A stretch of 64,000 nucleotides of DNA from assembly GCA_021442155.1 (NCBI GenBank), contig CM038221.1, positions 43,843,648 through 43,907,647 of the forward strand, given 5' to 3'. Shown here in pieces: positions 25,331-37,030 of this stretch (the first letter of the stretch is position 1; every line of letters starts with the position of its first letter). The notes beneath the pieces were generated by a model. It saw only the letters and a program-made list of their open reading frames with translations. It was not told where the DNA came from and did no database searches. This stretch comes from Cymbidium sinense (Eukaryota > Streptophyta > Magnoliopsida > Asparagales > Orchidaceae). The position numbers were made by a program, and so were the translations under genes.

Positions 25331-25499
25331 GATGACAAGTGGATCTTGATGGGGAACTTGAACTCCTTCTAAGTTCGAGTCATTAAAAGTGATGGAATGA
25401 TCAATACAAGATTTCTTTAACTCTGGTTCTTCGGAGGTGGCAATGAGGACTTGATTAGATAATAGTGGTCCTCTTGTGATTATTTCAATTTCTCCAACT

Positions 25500-27060
25500 A
25501 TCTGGCGACTATTTTATTATTTCTATGATGATTGTCCTGGTTGTCCCCCAGTTGGAGTTATGTTTGCTTGAGTCGATTGATTCTGCACAAATCAACGTAG
25601 ATATCCTTGTTGAATGAGCCTCTCGATCTCTTCTTTGAGTTATTTACACACCTCAGTAGTATATCCATGACTTCGATGCATGTAATAATATTGCTCATGA
25701 TTTTCTGAATTTGGTTTCAGCGGATGTGGCCACTTGATGCTCTCTTCATCTCCAATGGCCATCAAGACGTTAACATGAGATGTGTTCAGTGGTCTGTATT
25801 TCTTTTTTGGTCGTGGTTCATATTGTTGATATGATGGCCGTGGAGGGAGATCACGACTGCCTTGTTACTTCTTTTGATGGGATTGTCGATCAGTTTTCCC
25901 TGGGGCACTCTTACATTTTCCTATAGATTATTCAAATTATTTACGATGGGAATTAATAACCTCATCAGTATAAATTTGCACTTCCACACGATGAACTAAG
26001 TCGGCATATGGCGGACCGTATCTCGCATTAGTAACGAGTAGAAAGGCCTAGGACGGAGCCCTCCAAGGAAAACTCCACTTAATAGTTCGGTCTCTACTAG
26101 TATTTGGCGAGCCTCTAAGGAGAACCTCTGGAAGTACTCCTTAAGTGATTCACCCTCATTTTGACGAATGCCTGAGAGATGAGAGGAATCTTTAATGATC
26201 CTCCGATTTGCAATGAACTATTATACAAAAATCTTGGCAAGTTCGTCAAAGGTATGGATAGATGCCCTTGGAAGGGAGTAGAACCAAGTGCGTGCCTGAC
26301 CCTAGAGGGTGACTGGAAAGACCTGACAAAGCAAGTGTCGAGCTCATTGGATATGCATGATGGTCGTAATGGTCGATGTATTCATATGGGCGGTTGCCCC
26401 ATCATAAGAGTCAATGCTGAAGCTTGAACCCTACGGGAATAGGATGTTGAAGAATAGCTTCAGTCAAAGGTGAAGACTTCTGATAGTCATGATAAAAGGG
26501 AAGATGATTTCCATCTTTAAAGTGGAATTCTTCTTGCACTATGTGTTATAATTCCGCACGTATAATATGACGGGTCGAATCAACAGGACGAGAACGTGCC
26601 AAGCTACCGACAATAATTGGTGGATTAACAATCAGTTGAGCTGCAAGTGATGGATGAGTAGAATTAGCAGTGTTAAGTAGAACATCATCACGGTCTAGAA
26701 ACGGAGGAACTTCAGTCTGATGGCGAGAAGGCCCCGTATTAGCATTTTGACCTCCCTTGGCTAGCGATCAATCTTGTGGAAGATGTGTTTACCTCAATAG
26801 TAGCTGCTGTGTTTTTTGTAAAAGTCAGATTATCTCATTTTGAGACTCTTTCATTTGGCTCACATGATCTTCTAGAGAGAAATTTACATTTGCACCTTCA
26901 TAAGGTCATGCTATGGGAAGTGAGCTTGGCTTCCTTGGTTCAAGGATTGGTTTCGAGAGTGATGAGAGTTGGAGCGGGAGGCTCCATTGTTGTGAGTATT
27001 GTGCCTGTTGGTCATATTGCAGGTGTTCACAGAGATTGCAATTATGGGGTTTGCTTCCAT
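25500..27060 (-). pseudogene. Tat gag region
   Basis: The best-preserved part is 26190-26440 on the minus strand: IPVGFKL then SYDGATAHMNTSTI across a frameshift (pattern IP..FK.P....YDG..DP..H), followed by a segment of the type V.L.G.ARTWFYSLP and TFDELAK.F. These are the core retrotransposon gag motifs. The rest (to about 27060 upstream and 25500 downstream) is degraded, with many stops and no clear zinc knuckle. Gag would form the particle that packages element RNA. Confidence 0.75.
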
Positions 27061-27124
27061 GACGGTCAAGCTGTGTGATAGAAAACCAGTTAGGGTAGAA
27101 TAAAAGTTTATGCCTTAGATTTAT

Positions 27125-28100
27125 TGTGAAATCCAGCACACATACATATATTTGAAGAATGAAAAAGAAACTCGGGATTTGTATGTAGAAAAACCCTTGA
27201 AGAGGGGGAAAAAACTACGGGGCCTAGCCCAGTAAAAATCTTCCACTATGTATCTGTTTTAGAGTACAAAATTTTTTCGATAACGGGATTACAAATTGTA
27301 TGAAGAAGGCCTCTGGGAATCCAGAATGTAAAAATAGCTATGAGTAATTAAACTAACAATCTGATGCGGATGATGGTGAAACAATGGTGATCCGCGTGCG
27401 TCAGTGATGGTGATGACCGGCGGAGATAACAAATAATGCGAGTCGGCCGTGACCGAAGTGGTCGATGATGATCAATGGTGGTGGTTGATCGGCAACCGAT
27501 GGTTGTGGCAGCGATAATCAGCGATAGCGGCAGCAGCGATGATCAGCAGCGATGACCCGGTATGCAGTGGTGGCCAGTGATACCGGTATGACCAGCGTCG
27601 GTGGTGCGGATGGCAGTGATGGTGGTTTATTGAGACCGGTGGTGCCGTCGGTCGGCGGTGGTTGGTGGTCGACAGCGGTGGTCGGTGACCGTCGAGTGGT
27701 GGCATGATTATGCTTAGAGGATTTTCAAGCTTTAGAGCTCTCTCTTCTCTTTAGTTTGGGCTTCCCCTCATATGAAAAATGAGGGGCTATTTATAGATTA
27801 TGTGAGTGACACACAAAAATCAAACCACTCCATCGGGGCTCGAAATAATTCATTCGATTATCTGATGTATTCTAAGTATTTGAATGCTCAAATGAAGTCA
27901 GAATTAGGAGATCTTAGGCTTGTTAGATCTGGCTCGTTAAGATGCTCGATTTGACTATAAACACCAAGATTTAGGAGCTGACTGATATCACAAAGTTTTC
28001 AATTATATTTTAAGTGCTTGATCTGGGTTAGTCTTGACTCAGAATCAGATTACTTTCGACATCAAGATTCGTGCTTCGACTAGTGAAATTTTCAATGGCA
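27125..28100 (-). repeat. 5' LTR of the Tat element
   Basis: Partner of 17063-18047, with the same blocks in the same order: AAATCCAGCACACA, CGGGGCCTAGCCCAGTAA, the GC-rich variable tract, AGCTTTAGAGCTCTCTCTTC, and GTGAAATTTT at the right end. Since gag lies to its left on the minus strand, this is the 5' LTR and would have held the promoter of the element. Confidence 0.88.
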
Positions 28101-28121
28101 TATTAATTATATATCAATTAT

Positions 28122-29640
28122 AAATAAAAATTTTAGGATATATTATTTAGTTATGTTTTTATTTTTAATTTAATTTCTTAATTTCTACTTTCTTAAATCA
28201 AAATCTAGAAGACCAAATTTGATCAATATTAAAATAGTGAGTTATTCAAAAATTTAATCTAATTTAATAGTTTAATCACCAATTTTGATCGATTTTATGG
28301 AGAAAAGATTATTGTATTTGGATTGAATTGATTGAAGGATTAGTTCATAATTGAATTTGTTGAATTGATTCATCCAGTTACTATAGAGAAAAGTTGTTAT
28401 TATGGTGAAAAAATTCATCGAAAAAAAAACTCAAAAAAAATGAAAATTTCCATTTTTCAATGGATTTCTAGCAGCATTTATCCATTGGAAAACACGTGTC
28501 ATAATCGGTTGAACTATATATATATATTCAGGTGGTTTAATTTACTTTCTATTTTCTGGCAGATATTTAATTTCTTGTGTACAAATAAAAAAAGTAGTTC
28601 TTTGTTCTCAAAAGAATAGTTTCTTGTTGAAAATAAAATTTCACTAATCTCTTGAGCTGTTGGTTAGATCGTCCATTACTCTTGTATAAAATTTTATTGT
28701 TATATTTAAAATTATTTATTTTTACATATTTTTTACTATATAAATAAGTTTATGCAAGTTCAAGCATGATTTATGTTTCATTTTCAACAAATTTATTGAG
28801 GTTAAGCCAAAGAAATTATTTTGTGTGTTCACTAACCTCCATGAAGTTACATTTGTTATAAGCTATCATTAATCTTTATATAGATGTTCCTCTAATTGCT
28901 AATGTTCTTCTACTGAATACTATAATTCTTTAAATAGAATGTATCAATTGGTGCTTTTGTTGCACTCTTCTTGCTCTAATTTTTCTTTACTTTCTTGATT
29001 TTAATAACTAAGAATGTTATTTTGCAAAAGTATTATGTATTTCAAACTTAGAAAGAGTTACAATCATCTGAGTTGCAACATTTACTTTGTTAAATAGAAG
29101 AGAAATTTCTAACGGTCAACAAAACATTACAACAGTTCCATTCATTTATGATCATGGTAGATAAAAGAATGGTGGAACTAACATTAAATAGATCATTACC
29201 TTCTAATATGCAAAACAAGGTAAATGATGAAAATATGGTGAGTCCACTCTGTAGAACAAAGTATGGAGGGAGTTAAACGATATTGTTTACGGGCTTTAAA
29301 CGATATTGTTCATGAACATAAATGAACCAAACGATGAGTTGTTCAAGCTTGTTTATTTAGCAATCAAGTATTTAGAAAAATGTTCAAGCTCATTTGATTA
29401 GTTAATCAAATGACCATGAACAAGCTCTATTTGAGTTGAGCCATGAGTAGTTTGTCAAATACTTGGTCTATTTGCAGCCCTATTAGCAAGATTACATAAG
29501 ACTATGTATCAAGATTTAGAAAAGAAACATCTCAGCCATGATTGCATAATTCACAAGGGATGTCACAATCTTTAAGAAGAGCTATAATAACAATAGCTCA
29601 ATCATTCTTTTTAAAAAACATTAACCCATGATTTGACTAT
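28122..29640. other. AT-rich spacer
   Basis: Mostly AT-rich sequence without coding signal. 29280-29480 has repeated words GTTCAAGCT, GAACAAGCTC and their complements (TTCATGAACAT, AAACGAT twice), giving local hairpins of the kind seen in plant repeats. Nothing else recognised. Confidence 0.4.
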
Positions 29641-30330
29641 ACATAAACTTACACTTCTAGAAAATCAAATTAAAAGAGAAATAAGATTATGTTTTAATTA
29701 CGATGGAAAGTATGGTCTTAACCAAAGTGCAAAAGTAAAGTTTACTAACTATAAGGATTAGATGAACCAAAAAATAATTAGAAGAAAATGGGAAAGCTAC
29801 GAAAGAATTGTGAGAGAAATCTATTTCACAAATAAGTTTAAATGCAATAGCTTGTCTTTTGAATTTTGGTTCATTACGACTATCAAGGTTCATTGATCAT
29901 CATTTTGTTCATGTCTTAATTGATAATGGGAATCACCTTTGCATGAGAAGATGTAGTTCAATAATTGGGTTTAAGCATAGATTAAACCATTTTGAGTTAT
30001 CATTGATAATGGTGATTATTTGATGTGTCAACAGAAATGTTCAAATGTATTAATTCAAATACAAGGATATTGATTTCATGTGGTTTTTTATTTTGGTATT
30101 ATAAGGAGTGGATATTTTGTTGGGTATGCAATGGTTAAAAATATTAGGACTTATTTTGCATAATTATAAAGTTTTATGTATTTAATTCCAATGACAAGGA
30201 AAACAAATAAAACTTTGTGGTGAGCCTTTGTTATCTCCAACACTTAATAGTTTTCATCATTTACAAGCTTTAAGTTTGCAACATAAAATAAGTTGTTTCT
30301 ATCATATTCAAAAGCAATAAGAGAAAATAC
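29640..30330 (+). pseudogene. Relict gag zinc knuckle and protease of a second Ty3/gypsy element
   Basis: The plus strand gives, across frames, IRLCFNYDGKYGLNQSAK, a decayed form of the CYNCDEKF.P.HRCK zinc-knuckle region, then HVLIDNGN (pattern HALIDSGSTHNFI, near 29910). About 150 bases on comes GVDILLGMQWLKILGLILHN (30110-30169) and FQWQGKQIKLCGEP. This order is the protease of chromovirus-type Ty3/gypsy elements (…VLG..WL..LGPI..DF..L.M.F...GK...L.G). No RT follows; the element is truncated and heavily mutated. Confidence 0.7.
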
Positions 30331-30379
30331 ATGCTAAGGAACAACATCAATGGTTATCGATAATAAGATAGACATTAAC

Positions 30380-31440
30380 CTCAAGTAGGATGTATCATAC
30401 ATTGGCATAAGAAGAGGTTGAATTCACTCTCAAGATATTATTATTGATGAAGATGTTGTTAAGAAGAAAGATAATAAAAGAGGTGAATAAAATCACAATC
30501 AATGTCCCAAAAAATAAGAGCAAATAAGTTTCTTAGAATCATATATGAGAATTCAAGGGTTAATTTTACAAAGAGGAGAAAAAGATGTGAGTTCAAGTAA
30601 GAAGAGAATTATATGAATAAACATATATGATCTTGACATGGATTCTACTTCAAAATTAACTCACCAATAACTACCATCAGCTAAATCAATTTTAATGTTT
30701 TATGAAATTATAATTAAAAATTTAAAAATTATTAAACATATATTTTTTTGTTGAAAAAATGTAAGGTTTACTTCTTATTAAAAAAAAAGAAAATGTGTGG
30801 CATGACGATTTAATAAAATTATTTTAATTTTTCATTAGAATTGAGTAAAAAATGTTTGCATACAAAAAAAAGAAAAAGAGAAAAAATGTTTGCATACAAA
30901 AAAAAAAAGAGAGAGAGAGAAAATAAATTTGACAAAATACTGATCTTTCAACACCATTACCACATCAGTCATGTCAAAGTCTATTCTCGACAAACTTAGT
31001 TCTAGTTTGAAATGAAACCCTCATTCTATTGATCTTAGATCAACAAGAGAAATCCATGCATTAAAAAAGTTATAAAGATCGATTATATGGTGTTATGCCA
31101 AATGTTTTAAATTTTTCCAAAAAAAGGCTTTTAATGAAATAGCATCACTCTAATATTCCATCCTAGCATCCTAGAAAAAATGGAACTTAGTGACGTCTCA
31201 TCTTGTAGTGCTTATGCCCAGTGTCGTGGTGTTGTATTCTTAAAATATACATTTAATGGACAATATTAAAGCATTTATATTCTATTTTAACATGCCACTT
31301 ACTAAGCACCACAATGTCAAGCCCTTAGGTCTTAAACTTATGTCCTATAGGCTAGCATTTAGGTGCTGAATTTTTAGTGCCAATGCACTACTTATATTTT
31401 AAATCTTAGAGCTTTCCAATTGGAGACAAAAGGACATATA
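30380..31440. other. AT-rich spacer with a short tandem duplication
   Basis: No coding signal. At 30850-30910 the words AAAAAATGTTTGCATACAAAAAAA occur twice in tandem, each with an A/G-rich run. The remainder looks like decayed repeat sequence. Confidence 0.4.
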
Positions 31441-34400
31441 CACATAAATGCGCACTAGTCAAAAAAAGTTTATTTCACCTGTTGACCTCACTTGGAGTGA
31501 GGACTCATCCTTCCTATCTTAGATTTGAGTCTTCTAAGCATAAGGAGCTCCTTGGTCATATGACACTTTTAGTGATTAAGGGAATACTAGCATAAGCCTA
31601 GGGACTTAGGTATACTCTAAGCTTAGGATGTATCTTAGACAAATAGGTTCTACCTATCCCTTGGCTAAACAAATTGAGTTTGTTTTCTAACCAAACTCCA
31701 AGCCAAATTAACCCTTAATAAACCAAGTCCACCATCATCCTTTGGATCCAACTCAAATTTCATTCAATTGAACCGAATATAATTGATTTTCACAAAAGCA
31801 CAACAACCATTCAAAACTCTATTTCAAACCCTTCAAAGTCTCATAACTAAACCAATTGAACCAAACCAATCTAATCAAACCAATTAGCCATTTGACCTAT
31901 ACAAATGAGCTAAAATCCAATTAAATCCAAAACAATTATAATCAAAGCCATCAATCAATCTAAACCAATCATCAAACTCAATTCAACCTAATGTCAATTA
32001 ATTTGGTCTACTTGACCCAAGTGACCTAAAGGACCAATGTGATCCAAACTTCAATCCAACCCAAAATGGTGAATCAACCCATCCAATCTCGTACAATGAT
32101 TGTTGATCATCCTTGATTGACCAATTACAATAAATAGAGTCAAAAACCATTTGATCACTTGTTCCAAAGTGATCCAAGTTGACCAATAAACCCATATGGA
32201 TCAAAATGAATCAAACTTCATCCCATCCTCAAGCAATTCCAACCAATGATTCCAATCAACCATAAATTGATCATTAAACACCAACCTAATTGAATCAAAC
32301 CAAGCTAATTTGGCCTCTTGACCTAAGTTGACCCAAGTTGGCCAAAATCTCATTCTAAACCAAATTGATTGAAACCAATGCCTATAATCAATTATAAATT
32401 GATTATCGAACATGATCCAACCTTCAATTAAACCCAATTTGATCAAACCAACCCAATTAACACATTTAGCCTAAATTGACCAAAAATAGTCAAATTAAAT
32501 CAAATCATTCCCAAATCCAAATTAATTCAAAACAATACCTACAATCATTTTCAAATGATCAATTGAACCTAAACCAATCCTCCACCCAAGCCAATTTGGA
32601 CAATTTGACCAAATTGGTCAACTTCACCCATTTGACCCATATGAACCCATATGAGCCAAAATCAAATCCACTTCAAATTAAACCAAACCAATTGAGCCAA
32701 AACATTCCAAATGATCATTTGAACTTACCCAAGCCACTAATTTGATCCAATTGACCAAATGGTCAACTAAAATTGAACAATTTGACCCATATTGGTCAAA
32801 TTGAGAGCCACATCCAAAACTAAGGCCAAACCCAACAAACTTAGCATGACCCATCATTGGGTCACCATGGTCAACAAATGAACCCAACCCATGGTGGACC
32901 TAGTTTGGGTCAAACCCCATTGGACCAACCCACCCAAATGGGATAAAATCCATATTTGGATGGTCTCTCCCACTCATCAACCCATGATAGCCCCCCTTAG
33001 CTCAGTCAATTGACCAGATCCACCTAAGAACCCTATTGGGTTCAACATTGTGTCAAGATAGGTGAGTTTACTCATGGCTATTAGAAGGAGAGGAGGTACA
33101 CCTTCCCTTGATGTTCCTCAACCCCTCAAGAGCCTCCACCTGCTGACATCTCGGCCACCTACCTCGGTGGACGGGACAAAATCGCAACCATGGATCACTT
33201 GGGAGGAGGTATTCTCCTAATTCAAACAACACAAAGAGTTTTCTTAAGTGATTGCGAGCATCCCTAGAGCTTCTCCCAATCCCCGCAAGCTCCCCATCAT
33301 CGGCGAGACCTAAGCCAAATGAAATCGAGCCCCTGTCCAATCTTACATAAACTCCACCAAACTCAAGTAACTCTTCTCACACCTTCCTTAAGCTCTAAGT
33401 CAAAACAAATTGATTCCCAATTGATTCAATCACCAAATGGCTAGACCAACTCAGGTGATGTGCATTTGGTCCACAAAGCTATCAGAGTGGAGGCAACTCA
33501 AGAGCTTCTCAACAGGGTTTCAACTTATTAAGATGAAGCAACCTCAGTCAACGGACCACTAGTCTTGAGCTCTGGCGAGATAAATTATAGCAAAATCATA
33601 GAAAGTCCATTAAGTGTTGGTCTTTTATGAAAGATTTGTGATTTCATGTGATTTTCATCGTAGGATCTCCTTAGATATCTTCTCCACATGTTTTGGAGTT
33701 AATCCCAATGTCCCATTAGCTCCAACGAGCTCAGATCAAGCAATGAAAGGCATTAATTCTTAGCTCGGGACGAAGGATCATTATTTGTCCATTTTGCATG
33801 ATTAAAATAAATCGTGATTAGATTTTTTATTTAATCCAATAGGAACCATGGGATTAATCTTATGTGATTCAAGATGATAGTGAGGATGAATATGGTCGCT
33901 AACTCCTCACGATATTTTAAATAACTTATCCCTTGGCACCATGTGGAAAGCATTGTTGCGTCAGCTTACGCGTGGCATCGACTGGTTAGGAGGTTAATTA
34001 AGTGTTTAAAATGTGGTTAATTATCTAGAACTTCAAAAAATCATAACTAATTATAGAAAAAATCCAAAAAAACTATGTGTAAACCCATTTTGGAAAGGGT
34101 AAACAGAGAAGAATTTAATAAAAATAATATCTCTAATGTTTAAATAGTGAACATAGCTTAATTAGGGTTTGAAGTTTAAGCTAAATTAATAATTAATTAC
34201 TTGGCCAATTGACTCCAAATTTGGTGGGTTACTTCTAGGATGTCATATGCCTCTCATAATTTTCTTGGGATTTATTATCCATGTAATTGGGAGAATTTTA
34301 AATTCAAATCTTATTACCCTTTAAGTAATTTAATAATTATTAAAAATGGCAAATAGTAAAAAATTAAGTAATTAAGAATGATTAATCATTGTTAATAATA

Positions 34401-36290
34401 AAATGATAAGGGAGAATGATTAGGATCTCTTTCCTAATTATTTTCCTAAATCTATTATTTAGGATGATTAATTAATGCATGGATTAAATAAGGGTTAATT
34501 AAGTAATTTAATGATAAAATTAAATCAAATTAAGATGATAATTAGATTAAATAACACAAATTGAATTCATGGGTTCCTCTTTATGTGTTTAATAACATAA
34601 AGACCCTTAAGAAATATATGGTTAACCCATAAGTATGGGAAAATCATATAAGTACTTAATTAATCCTTTCCTTAATCCAATTAACTCTTAAACATGAGCC
34701 AATTTGCATTAAGGAACTTAGGAGAATTGAAAATTTTAATTTCTCATTTGCATGCCATTGGTTGATCATGATTATGTAGTTAATTAAGTTAAGGAAGCAT
34801 AGGAAAGAGAAATTAAATGAATTGCTTAATGGTTTGAACTTAATCATTCCATAAAATTCACTTAATTACTTTTCCTTAAACACATTAGGTCACTAATCTA
34901 AGATAGGGTTAAAATAATAAATATTATCTCTCCTTTTTAAGTTTAATAATTTAAATGCAAAATCTAATCTCATAACAACTTTGGTTAAACTTAAATGATT
35001 TTTTTTAACTTGATTGTCTTTAAGAATTAATGAGATTGATTGTGTTATGTTGCTCAATTATTCCCTTTAATCATTATAAATTTATATGTCATTTGATATC
35101 ATGCATTCATATTTCCAAATAAAAAAATCAGTTAAATTTAGTTATGTGTAAGCTGCATATGTTGGATTAGTCCTATTATATGTGTGGCTATTATCACTAA
35201 TAAACTTCAAAATTATTTTTAAAGTTATAAATTAGTAGTGAAGATTTAAATTGATGGTAACTATGAATATCCTATTTGATTTACATTTGTTTATAGTTTA
35301 AACTTGTTAAAGTATTATTTTATTTTCATGATTCATGTGTATGTTTACATGTATTTGAATGTTAATAAGTATATAGTTTGGACATCCGAGAAATACGAGG
35401 CTTTAAGTAGCCTCAAGGAGGTCTTAGATTGCCTCACTTCCCTGGTTTAAACAATGGCACATACTTACTTAATTTCATTCACATGTTTACATACATTAAA
35501 ATTTGGATAAAGCTTTACTTTGCTTGAATAAATAAACTTGTTAACATACGTTATTTTGAATGCTTTTTATTTTCATGATTGTGTATATAGTCTAGACATC
35601 CTGAGAATACGAGGCTTTAAGTATCCCCAAGGAGGTCTTAGATTATCTCACTTTTGTGGTTTAAACAATGGCACATAGTTACTTAAATCTTTAATACATG
35701 AGTATTTTTATTTAGCTAAAGAATTGAATCCTCCATTTCTACCAAAAATATATGAATTTATAATCATTTAAGTGTGCCAAAAATACATTGCATGTATAGG
35801 TATGTTAAGTTCAAAATCATATGCATGCTATTGATGATGATGAAGAATCGTATAATATTATTCATGTAACAGTAATTTAATTTCATTAATCTTAAGATGA
35901 CTTTCATGTTTGAATAGGATTCTTTAAGATTAACACAAATTTAGGATTAATAAAATATTTAATATTGAATAAGTCATTCACCAAAATAAACCAATATATA
36001 ATAACATGCTTTAGAAAATAACTTAGGATAGGGAAGAATGGGGTTAAATCCCCTTTCCTCACTTTACAATAATTAGATGTTGAGTAAGAATTTAATGAAA
36101 CAAATGAAAATATAAATTAAAATCCACTAATCCTTTTAATAACTGAAATGAAACCACCCTTCATGTTTAACTTAAATAATTCCAAACCTTAGATAATTAT
36201 AATTCTAAAGCGTCAAGACATACCACACTAATCACACACATTAGAATACTAAGTCACCACTTCTAGCTCTAAGTTAGGGTGGTGCATGTT
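31440..36290 (-). repeat. Long LTR-like repeat, inverted and diverged relative of copies A and B
   Basis: Read on the minus strand, it repeats the plan of 40831-47949: AT-rich region, a GC-richer patch (33000-33420), TTGA/CAAATT-rich text (31680-32960), then a block like CCTAAGTCCCTAGGC and a GAGGTCAAC motif (31480-31620), matching CCTAAGTGCCTAATTAGGG and GAGGTCAAC at 3020-3115. Similarity is patchy, so this is a distant member of the family. No gag or pol is present. ORFs here consist of FxxxNxxL-like low-complexity peptide and are not genes. Confidence 0.5.
35369..35796. repeat. Tandem duplication of about 214 bases
   Basis: GTATATAGTTTGGACATCC, then GAGGCTTTAAGTA, CAAGGAGGTCTTAGATTG and GGTTTAAACAATGGCACATA occur at 35369-35460 and again at 35583-35678 in the same order. 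The spacer halves are more diverged. Confidence 0.8.
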
Positions 36291-37030
36291 GTGATGTTGT
36301 GTTTTATTTTGTGATGTAATATTTTAGACTGGATGATAGGATTACTTATACGTAGACTGGATGGTAGGTCGTCATTAGCCTAATGATATTTTTTGTAGGG
36401 GATTATGCCAAAGGGGTTGCTAAAATAAAAATAAATATAAATGTTTTTACTTGCAGATTGCTTATACCCCCTTTTTGCATAATCCATATTAAGATAGGTG
36501 GGCTTGGTTACCCATGTGGAAGATGTTAAGTCCAAATTATGGAATATAACTTCTTGGGTTTATATAGATGTCTAGCTAACATATATTTTACAGGTATAGT
36601 TAGAATTTATTTTTCAAAAAATATATAATCTTGTAATAGAAATTAGGATTAGTGCTATGGGATTTAGGATGAGCAGTGGCTAGAAGGAAAAGTATTGGGA
36701 GGCCACAGAAGCCTTGGAGAAAATCAAATCTAGCCAAAGAAGGAAAAGAAGATGAGGAATGAAGACCCCCATAGCATCTAATTTCAATTGTAATTGTAAT
36801 ATTCTTTTATAATTCGGGTTGTATAAGGTTAAAACTCGGCTACCCAATTTCTCTCTTTTTCGGGGTGTATGGTGGTACCTGATCGCACCGGCCTTTTATT
36901 CTTTCACAATAATCTATATATGTTTGATTATTATATTTAACTTATGTAATAGAAATTGCATGATTTTCATAGGTTTTGTAAGCTTGATGATTGAATGTGT
37001 GGCCTGAATGTGATAAGTTATTTAGAGAAA
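36290..37030 (+). repeat. Inverted-repeat arm X, plus orientation
   Basis: Homologous to the reverse complement of 40090-40830. Shared blocks are ATTTTAGACTGGATG, TTAGCCTAAT, a GGTTGCTA/CCGCTATAATAAATATAAA segment, TTTTTC(G)GGGTGTATGGTGGTA and TTTTCATAGGTTT. The GGGTGTATGGTGGTACC part could be an LTR end beside a degraded Met-tRNA primer site, but that is a guess. No protein is encoded. Confidence 0.65.

Larger units (their letters stand above)
17063..28100 (-). mobile_element. Tat-lineage Ty3/gypsy retrotransposon (decayed)
   Basis: A complete but mutated element of about 11 kb on the minus strand, bounded by LTRs of about 0.98 kb. The minus-strand order is gag, protease, RT, RNase H, a second RNase H, integrase. 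This order and the extra RNase H identify the Tat lineage. Between integrase and the 3' LTR lie two tandem-repeat arrays and a plus-strand extra ORF; both are typical of Tat elements. All protein regions carry stops or frameshifts. It sits inside the LTR of an older element. Flanks are AT-rich (ATTAT / TATTA), so the target duplication cannot be fixed exactly; the ends may be off by a few bases. No convincing primer-binding site was seen. Confidence 0.9.
12916..28116 (-). mobile_element. Non-autonomous LTR retroelement, split by the Tat insertion
   Basis: Two related direct repeats act as LTRs: 12916-13779 (864 bases) and 16196-17062, whose last bases resume at 28101-28116 after the nested Tat element. 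They align throughout, with shared blocks such as TGTTTGATTCGACTATAA and CATAGATAGTTT. The interior of about 2.4 kb (13780-16195) has no gag, pol or long ORF; it holds T-rich tracts and tandem repeats. Next to the left LTR, the minus strand reads AAAAATAGGGGGCAAATGACA, a polypurine tract immediately before an LTR start TGACATG. This sets minus orientation and matches the Tat tract. ATTAT occurs at 12911-12915 and 28117-28121 as a possible target duplication. Without Tat the element is about 4.2 kb. Confidence 0.7.

Noticed and set aside
26179..27078. Plus-strand ORFs over the Tat gag region
   Set aside because: They are antisense shadows of gag; the minus strand shows the gag motifs.
27472..27705. 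His/Pro-rich minus-strand ORF in the other Tat LTR
   Set aside because: Same simple-sequence tract as in 17330-17660; not conserved in frame.
32476..32745. ORFs rich in Asn, Gln and Leu at 31998-32887
   Set aside because: Low-complexity CAAATTGA-type repeat sequence open in several frames; no domain.
36850..36900. GGGTGTATGGTGGTACC as an LTR end plus Met-tRNA primer-binding site
   Set aside because: The match to TGGTATCAGAGC is too weak, and the inverted partner differs; kept only as a suggestion in the repeat entry.
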